From assembly GCA_002438865.1 (NCBI GenBank), contig DJRJ01000084.1:484-19723 (forward strand): a stretch of DNA of 19,240 nucleotides, written 5' to 3'. Origin of the DNA: Clostridiales bacterium UBA6363. Lineage in GTDB: Bacteria > Bacillota > Clostridia > UBA1381. The notes under the pieces were generated by a model that ran no database searches, was not told the DNA's origin, and worked only from the letters and a program-made list of their open reading frames with translations. Below, piece after piece: positions 15,161 through 19,240 of the stretch. How positions within the stretch are numbered: position 1 is the first letter of the stretch; every line of letters begins with the position of its first letter. The translations under genes were made by a program, and so were the position numbers.

Positions 15161-16480
15161 TTAATATTGTATAAAATACCTCTCAATTTCCCATTTTCCT
15201 ACTGTTTTTCTGTACTCAAGATATTCCTGCTCTTTTGCATTCAAGTACCGTTTTTTGAAGTCATCTCCCAAAAGCTCCGTTATAAAGTCCGACTTCTTTG
15301 CAATCGCCACTGCTTCTCTCAGTGTTGACGGAAGCATACAAACTCCGTTTTTCTCACGTTCCTCCGCACTCACCGAATACGGGTCAAAATCCGTTGACGG
15401 CGGCAGAGAAATATTTTTCTTTATTCCCTTTAAGCCTGCCTTCAAACACGCCGCTATCGCAAGATACGGGTTTGAAGTCGAATCGGGCGAGCAAAGCTTA
15501 ATCCGCGTATCGTCAAATGATTTTAAAATTTTTACCAAAAGGCTCTTATTATTCTCCGACCACGAAATAAAGCACGGCGCCCCAAATCCCGGAACAAATC
15601 GCTTATATGAATTTATTGTCGGATTTAATATGCAAGTCATATCCGGTATATATTTTAAAATTCCCGCAAGGAATTTTCTGCACGTATCCGACAGCTTATC
15701 GGGTGAGGACGGGTCAAAAAATGCATTTTTGCCGTTCTCCATAAGCGACATTGCAAGGTGCATACCCGAACCCCAGTCATTCTCTTTCGGTTTCGGCATA
15801 AACGTTGCATGCAAGCCGTTGCGCTTTGCTATGGTTTTGACAACCGTTCTGAAAGTCACGAGCCTGTCTGCCGTTGTGAGAGCGTCATCATGACGGAAAA
15901 TAATTTCATGCTGACCCCGTGCAACCTCGTGATGCGACGATTCTATTATATACCCCATTTCCTCAAGCGTCAGGCATATATCACGTCTGCAGTTCTCGCC
16001 GTTGTCCATCGGCGCAAGGTCAAAATATCCCGCCTCGTCATTCGGCTCAAGAGTCGGTCTGCCCTCATCATCGGTTTTAAAAAGGAAAAATTCACATTCG
16101 GGGTTTACGTCAAAGGTATATCCCATTTCCGCCGCCTCGTCAAGAACATTTTTCAGTATATGACGTGGATCGTCCTTTATAGGCTTTCCGTCCGCCGTAT
16201 ACACATCACAGATAAGTCTTGCAACTTTTCCCTGATGCGGACGCCATGGAAAAATAGCAAACGTATCAAGCACGGGATACAAAAACAATTCCTCGCCCGA
16301 CATTCCGACAAATCCTTTAATTGCGGAAGCGTCAAACGTACACTTGTTATCAAGTGCGTCCATAAGCTTTGACACGGTTATAGCCATATTTCGCATATGC
16401 CCCAGCATATCGGTGAATTGCAGACGTATAAATCCGACGTCCTCATCTTCAACCAGCTGCAAAATATCGTCTTTTGTCAT
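15161..16480 (-). CDS. glnA: Glutamine synthetase type I homologue with altered active site
   Basis: A 439-aa protein co-linear with GSI-alpha enzymes, which make glutamine from glutamate, ammonia and ATP. Kept are FDASAIKGF (D50), NPECEFFLF (E128, E130), HHEVARGQHEI (E185, E192), GSGMH (H241) and NSYKR (R294). Changed from the family consensus: the Glu of VPGYEAP is Gly300 (VPGFGAP), the Arg of IRIP is Lys317 (VKIL), and R-V-E-V-R reads R326-I-K328-L-C330, losing the metal-binding Glu and an active-site Arg. I read these from the bases (GGG, AAG, TGC) and there is no frameshift. It may be inactive or regulatory. The start is the ATG at 16480 behind GGAGG; an upstream frame extension lacks support. 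It is the first gene of the operon. Confidence 0.9.
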   Translation of the reverse strand: MTKDDILQLVEDEDVGFIRLQFTDMLGHMRNMAITVSKLMDALDNKCTFDASAIKGFVGMSGEELFLYPVLDTFAIFPWRPHQGKVARLICDVYTADGKPIKDDPRHILKNVLDEAAEMGYTFDVNPECEFFLFKTDDEGRPTLEPNDEAGYFDLAPMDNGENCRRDICLTLEEMGYIIESSHHEVARGQHEIIFRHDDALTTADRLVTFRTVVKTIAKRNGLHATFMPKPKENDWGSGMHLAMSLMENGKNAFFDPSSPDKLSDTCRKFLAGILKYIPDMTCILNPTINSYKRFVPGFGAPCFISWSENNKSLLVKILKSFDDTRIKLCSPDSTSNPYLAIAACLKAGLKGIKKNISLPPSTDFDPYSVSAEEREKNGVCMLPSTLREAVAIAKKSDFITELLGDDFKKRYLNAKEQEYLEYRKTVGKWEIERYFIQY

Positions 16481-16500
16481 ATTAATCCTCCGTTCTGCCG
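16478..16500 (-). repeat. Ribosome-binding leader shared with gltB (copy 2)
   Basis: Identical over 23 bases to 12434-12456. Here CGGC pairs with GCCG across a 7-base loop, and CCGTT/AACGG is an alternative pairing that would lie beside the GGAGG. Confidence 0.8.
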
Positions 16501-16545
16501 CACAAAACGGCAATAGAAAAATCTGTTTTTGATATGTTCCGTATG

Positions 16546-16589
16546 AAAAAGGGCGTTTCTTCCCTAAGGATGAAACGCCATTGTTTCAT
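16546..16589 (-). promoter_or_regulatory. Predicted ANTAR antitermination site before glnA
   Basis: On the minus strand ATGAAAC-AATGGC-GTTTCAT (16589-16570) is a perfect 7-bp stem with hexaloop AATGGC (A1, G4). Its 3' half overlaps a terminator: GGCGTTTC (16579-16572) pairs with GAAACGCC (16559-16552), extended across an A-A mismatch by TCC/GGA to a TTAG loop, then CTTTTT (ending 16546). The folds exclude each other. The predicted transcription start (about 16585) falls in the upper 5' arm, so only about 4-5 of the 7 pairs may be transcribed, and no second hexaloop is visible. Confidence 0.75.
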
Positions 16590-16591
16590 AT

Positions 16592-16620
16592 ATAATATCA
16601 TTATATATTTTCCTTGTCAA
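16592..16620 (-). promoter_or_regulatory. Promoter of the glnA-gltD operon
   Basis: On the minus strand TTGACA (16615-16620), 17 bases, TATTAT (16592-16597). The spacer and -10 contain a 9-bp-arm AT palindrome, ATATATAAT-GAT-ATTATATAT, which may be only AT richness or a regulator site. Confidence 0.85.
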
Positions 16621-16678
16621 CAGAAATCATTAAGTTTAAATATTTTTTGTTTAATTGATATATTTTCAAACGAAAAAT

Positions 16679-17866
16679 TTACATTTCACTGACAACTTGT
16701 TTAAGCTCATCTGCCATATCGGTCTTTTCCCACGAAACGCCGAGGTCCTCTCTGCCCATATGACCGTAAGCGGCAAGGTTTCTGTATATCGGATTTCTCA
16801 GACCGAGTCTTTCGATTATTGCATACGGTCTTAAATCAAACACTTTTTCAACGGCACTTTCAAGCTTATCCTCGGAAACCGTCGATGTGCCGAATGTATC
16901 AACCATAATTGATACGGGGTGCGCAACGCCTATGGCATACGCAAGCTGTACCTCGCACTTCTTTGCAAGACCTGCGGCAACGATATTCTTCGCCACCCAT
17001 CTTGCCGCATATGCGGCGCTTCTGTCAACCTTTGTGGGGTCTTTGCCCGAGAACGCACCGCCGCCGTGCTTTGCATAGCCGCCGTAAGTATCTACGATAA
17101 TCTTTCTGCCTGTAAGACCGCTGTCGCCGTTAGGTCCGCCGACAACAAAACGTCCTGTCGGGTTTATATAATATTTTGTGTTTTCATCTATAAGTTCTTT
17201 CGGAACTGTTGTAAGTATTACCTCACGCTTAATATCTTCTCTGAGTTTTTCTATGCTGACATCGGGCGAATGTTGGCTTGAAACGACAACCGCATCTATT
17301 CTTACCGGCTTATCGTCCTCATATTCCACCGTAACCTGTGTTTTACCGTCCGGGCGCAGATAGTCCAATACGCCGTCTTTTCTGACCTGTGTAAGCTTCT
17401 TTGCCATTTTATGCGCCAGAGAAATAGGCATAGGCATAAGTTCCGGTGTTTCATCGCAGGCATAGCCGAACATCATTCCCTGATCGCCGGCACCTGTTGA
17501 GTTATTATTATCATTCTCACCCTGTTCACGGTTTTCGTAACCGGAATCAACGCCCTGCGCAATATCCGCCGACTGCTCGTCTATAGCGGTAACAACGGCG
17601 CACGTATTTCCGTCAAAGCCGTATTTTGCTCTATCATAGCCGATGTCAAGAACAACCTGTCTTGCGATTTTCGGAAAATCTACATAACAGCTTGTCGTAA
17701 TCTCGCCCATAATTGAAATTATACCCGTAGTACAGGTTGTTTCACACGCAACTCTTGCGTTCTTATCTTCCTTTAATATTGCGTCCAGAACCGCATCTGA
17801 AATCTGGTCGCAGATTTTATCGGGATGTCCCTCCGTAACCGATTCTGATGTAAACAGTCTTTTCAT
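16679..17866 (-). CDS. metK: S-adenosylmethionine synthetase
   Basis: A 395-aa enzyme making S-adenosylmethionine from methionine and ATP. Diagnostic segments are [16 protein letters not shown] (residues 14-29), the [16 protein letters not shown] motif near 127-142, and the glycine-rich loop [19 protein letters not shown] in the central domain. The length and C-terminus (LGVSWEKTD) are normal. The ATG at 17866 follows AAGGAGAGG. Its promoter lies in the short gap to lexA. No terminator was found after the stop, so some transcripts may enter the glnA control region. Confidence 0.98.
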   Translation of the reverse strand: MKRLFTSESVTEGHPDKICDQISDAVLDAILKEDKNARVACETTCTTGIISIMGEITTSCYVDFPKIARQVVLDIGYDRAKYGFDGNTCAVVTAIDEQSADIAQGVDSGYENREQGENDNNNSTGAGDQGMMFGYACDETPELMPMPISLAHKMAKKLTQVRKDGVLDYLRPDGKTQVTVEYEDDKPVRIDAVVVSSQHSPDVSIEKLREDIKREVILTTVPKELIDENTKYYINPTGRFVVGGPNGDSGLTGRKIIVDTYGGYAKHGGGAFSGKDPTKVDRSAAYAARWVAKNIVAAGLAKKCEVQLAYAIGVAHPVSIMVDTFGTSTVSEDKLESAVEKVFDLRPYAIIERLGLRNPIYRNLAAYGHMGREDLGVSWEKTDMADELKQVVSEM

Positions 17867-17926
17867 AAGTATCCTCTCCTTGTTCGGTGCAAATTTTTCG
17901 CATACAAAAAATAGTAGTTCATTAAT

Positions 17927-17955
17927 ATTTTAACCCAAAACGTTAAAAAAGTCAA
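17927..17955 (-). promoter_or_regulatory. Promoter of metK
   Basis: On the minus strand TTGACT (17950-17955), 17 bases, TAAAAT (17927-17932). The leader is only about 55 bases, with no S-box or other riboswitch fold. No terminator separates it from lexA, whose stop lies just upstream. Confidence 0.85.
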
Positions 17956-17963
17956 TCAAATAA

Positions 17964-18608
17964 TTAAAACTTTCTGAATACTCCGACAACCTTTCCCAAA
18001 ATAGAAACCTCGTCGACTATAATAGGCTCCATTGTATCGTTTTCCGGCTGAAGTCTGAAATGTCCCTTTTCTTTATAAAAGGTCTTTACCGTTGCCTCGT
18101 CACCGTTCACAAGCGCAACAACTATATCGCCGTTTGAGGCTGTCGGCTGCTGCTGTACGATTATATAATCGCCGTCCAAAATGGCTGCGTTTATCATAGA
18201 TTCGCCGCTTACTTTCAGCATAAACACATTCTTATTCTGTGCAAACTCCATCGGGAGCGGAAACGTATCGCAGTCCTGCTGCTGTATTGCCGTTATCGGC
18301 ACACCTGCCGTAACCTTGCCGTACACGGGTACTTCAAGATACTTATCGTCATACTCCTCCGAAATCTTTTTAAGGACGCTGTTCCCTTTCGGAGTATAGT
18401 TCACCAATCGCATAGAGCGGTTTTTTGAATTTTCCTTAACTATATAGCCCATACTCTCCAGCTTTTTAAGGCGTGCGTGAACCGTAGCCGTGGACGTAAG
18501 CCCCACCGCATCGCAGATTTCCCTTACCGACGGCGGATAACCTTTTATCTCCGTCTGTCCGTATATAAAATCCATTATCTGAAAATCTTTTTCGGTAACC
18601 TTTGCCAT
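17964..18608 (-). CDS. lexA: LexA SOS repressor
   Basis: A 214-aa repressor of the SOS response that cuts itself when RecA is activated by DNA damage. The N-terminal winged helix (about 1-70; PSVREICDAVGLTSTATVHARL is the recognition region) is followed by the S24 peptidase domain with the Ala-Gly cut site A101-G102 (VTAGVP), catalytic S137 (GESM) and K175 (EATVK). All are intact. The frame runs 7 codons further upstream to 18629, but that ATG has no Shine-Dalgarno sequence, while AAAGGA precedes the ATG at 18608, which gives the normal family N-terminus. It is probably autoregulated through the palindrome at 18683-18700. Confidence 0.95.
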   Translation of the reverse strand: MAKVTEKDFQIMDFIYGQTEIKGYPPSVREICDAVGLTSTATVHARLKKLESMGYIVKENSKNRSMRLVNYTPKGNSVLKKISEEYDDKYLEVPVYGKVTAGVPITAIQQQDCDTFPLPMEFAQNKNVFMLKVSGESMINAAILDGDYIIVQQQPTASNGDIVVALVNGDEATVKTFYKEKGHFRLQPENDTMEPIIVDEVSILGKVVGVFRKF

Positions 18609-18658
18609 TTTCCTATCATTCCTTTCCATGCCGACGCCGTAATTTTACTGTTAATTAC

Positions 18659-18687
18659 AGTATATCACAAGAAAGAGCGTTTGTCAA
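18659..18687 (-). promoter_or_regulatory. Promoter of lexA
   Basis: On the minus strand TTGACA (18682-18687), 17 bases, TATACT (18659-18664). The transcription start would be near 18652, inside a small inverted repeat ACTGT-TAATT-ACAGT (18647-18661). Confidence 0.85.
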
Positions 18688-18700
18688 ACATTTGTTTGAC
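18683..18700. promoter_or_regulatory. Probable LexA operator
   Basis: GTCAAACATTTGTTTGAC is an inverted repeat with 8-bp arms and a TT centre, overlapping the lexA -35. It resembles the Firmicutes box GAAC-N4-GTTC but has AAAC-N4-GTTT. Placement suggests autorepression; the altered bases are a caution. Confidence 0.55.
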
Positions 18701-18729
18701 TTATTTTTTAAAATTTCACGAAAAAACAC

Positions 18730-18758
18730 TTGACAATTTATTCATATTGTGTTATCAT
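18730..18758 (+). promoter_or_regulatory. Promoter of tRNA-Arg
   Basis: TTGACA (18730-18735), a 17-base spacer, TATCAT (18753-18758). The transcript would start near 18765, leaving a leader of about 23 bases before the mature tRNA. Confidence 0.87.
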
Positions 18759-18787
18759 AAAATGCGTTGACAGTTATATGTCAGTTT

Positions 18788-18864
18788 GCGCTGTTAGCTC
18801 AGCTGGATAGAGTGATTGGCTACGAACCAATAGGTCAGGGGTTCAAGTCCCTTACAGCGCACCA
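18788..18864 (+). tRNA. tRNA-Arg (anticodon ACG)
   Basis: 77 bases with encoded CCA. Acceptor arms GCGCTGT and ACAGCGC pair, the D arm is TAGCTCAGCTGGATAGAG, the anticodon stem ATTGG/CCAAT holds loop CTACGAA with anticodon ACG, and the T loop is GGTTCAAGTCC. The A34 is expected to be deaminated to inosine to read CGU, CGC and CGA. Confidence 0.97.
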
Positions 18865-18867
18865 AAT

Positions 18868-18910
18868 AAGAACCTCAAGGTTGATAGAACCCTTGAGGTT
18901 CTTCTCTTTT
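18868..18910 (+). terminator. Terminator of tRNA-Arg
   Basis: A 13-bp perfect stem (18868-18880 with 18891-18903) with a 10-base loop, followed by CTCTTTT. It begins four bases after the CCA end. Confidence 0.85.
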
Positions 18911-18967
18911 ATTTTGGTTTCAAAAAAACCCTTTGCCTATGCGGTTTTCGGAATGTATCATGTAAAA

Positions 18968-19014
18968 GTGCTGCTATGCGATAATGTTTTCTCATTATCG
19001 GCAGCACATTTTTT
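18968..19014 (+). terminator. Second terminator-like hairpin
   Basis: GTGCTGC (18968-18974) pairs with GCAGCAC (19001-19007), and CGATAATG with CATTATCG around TTTTCT, with a 4-base bulge TATG on one side. Six T follow (19009-19014). On the minus strand only four T follow, so plus is the better direction. No gene lies between it and the tRNA terminator; it may be a backup or a remnant. Confidence 0.6.
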
Positions 19015-19080
19015 ATGCTGAATTTGCCGAAAATTATCCGTTTCAATCAAAAAATGAAACCATAAAATTTTACCCCTACC

Positions 19081-19133
19081 TTTCGTGTCAATTGTTTACC
19101 CTTTCGTGTCAACAGTTCGACATTTCGTGTCAA
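19081..19133. repeat. Three direct repeats TTTCGTGTCAA, 21-bp period
   Basis: Exact 11-bp copies begin at 19081, 19102 and 19123, so each step is 21 bp, or two helical turns. The first two are also preceded by C-rich ACC/ACCC. The stop codon of the partial gene at the window edge falls in the third copy. Confidence 0.85.
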
Positions 19134-19240
19134 GGGTATGATTTATTCCATCTGTCAACACCTGTTTTTTCTGCCCGATTTATTGATTTTTGCAATTTCT
19201 TTAAATTTTGCTCTTTTTGCTTCAAGGTATCGGCTGTTGT
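19130..19240 (-). CDS. C-terminal end of an unidentified protein (5' part outside window)
   Basis: A minus-strand frame open from the window edge for 36 codons to a TGA at 19130-19132. The visible tail is rich in Lys, Gln and Glu (LKQKEQNLKKLQKSINRAEK, then TGVDRWNKSYP), suggesting a short charged helix. Codon use looks like coding sequence. I cannot assign a family. The repeats at its 3' end raise the possibility of a mobile-element protein, but that is a guess. Confidence 0.45.
   Translation of the reverse strand, partial: TTADTLKQKEQNLKKLQKSINRAEKTGVDRWNKSYP

Noticed and set aside
16481-16513. Longer GlnA start (11 extra residues)
   Set aside because: The extension runs through the ribosome binding site and the conserved leader, and the ATG at 16480 gives the standard GS N-terminus.
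17867-17926. SAM riboswitch or T-box before metK
   Set aside because: The leader is too short, and no multi-helix fold or terminator/antiterminator pair is visible.
18609-18629. Upstream ATG for lexA
   Set aside because: It has no Shine-Dalgarno sequence, and the extra seven residues are absent from the family N-terminus.
18767-19021. 84-codon open frame on the plus strand
   Set aside because: It translates through tRNA-Arg and two terminator hairpins.
19081-19133. CRISPR array
   Set aside because: The repeats are only 11 bp with 10-bp gaps, far below CRISPR sizes, and no cas gene is visible.

Overview
The window looks like chromosomal DNA of a gut-type member of class Clostridia (Firmicutes), possibly Oscillospiraceae/Ruminococcaceae. 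The evidence is strong AGGAGG-type ribosome binding sites, TTGACA-17-TATAAT promoters, a Gram-positive rpmH-rnpA-yidD-yidC-jag operon, LL-diaminopimelate aminotransferase (DapL), QueH and an ANTAR antiterminator beside glnA. Taxonomy below class is a guess. Apart from queH, one membrane-protein gene and tRNA-Arg, everything is on the minus strand.

Left part (1-3780, minus): rpmH (44 aa), rnpA, yidD, yidC and jag form one operon from a consensus promoter at 3835-3863. A terminator-like hairpin separates rpmH from rnpA, and yidD/rnpA and yidC/jag overlap. After the terminator at 1145-1173 comes the 5' part of an RlmD/TrmA-family RNA methyltransferase that leaves the window. dnaA, the usual divergent neighbour of rpmH, is absent; queH (plus) sits there.

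Middle (3781-6255): queH, a two-way terminator, tRNA-Leu(CAA) on minus, a 41-bp palindrome carrying outward -35 elements, and an unrecognised gene for a secreted, C-terminally anchored membrane protein, ending in another two-way terminator.

Nitrogen operon (6276-16590, minus): glnA-like gene, ANTAR regulator, dapF, dapL, gltB, gltD, with 11-29 bp gaps except the 87-bp leader before gltB. Before both glnA and gltB lies an intrinsic terminator whose 5' arm overlaps a small hairpin with the same hexaloop, AAUGGC, held by different but complementary stems. This is what an ANTAR antitermination site looks like, so the regulator encoded in the operon probably controls its own operon at two points. 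Two components look non-canonical: the ANTAR receiver domain appears to lack the phospho-acceptor Asp, and the glutamine synthetase homologue has lost several active-site residues (Glu of VPGYEAP, Arg of IRIP, Glu and Arg of RxExR). I infer that it may be a sensor rather than an enzyme. DapL consumes glutamate, which may explain its place between glnA and gltBD.

Right part (16679-19240): metK with its own promoter and no room for a SAM riboswitch; lexA with a palindromic operator over its -35; tRNA-Arg(ACG) on plus with promoter and terminator; then an AT-rich stretch with three TTTCGTGTCAA repeats spaced exactly 21 bp and the 3' end of an unidentified minus-strand gene, possibly the edge of a mobile element.
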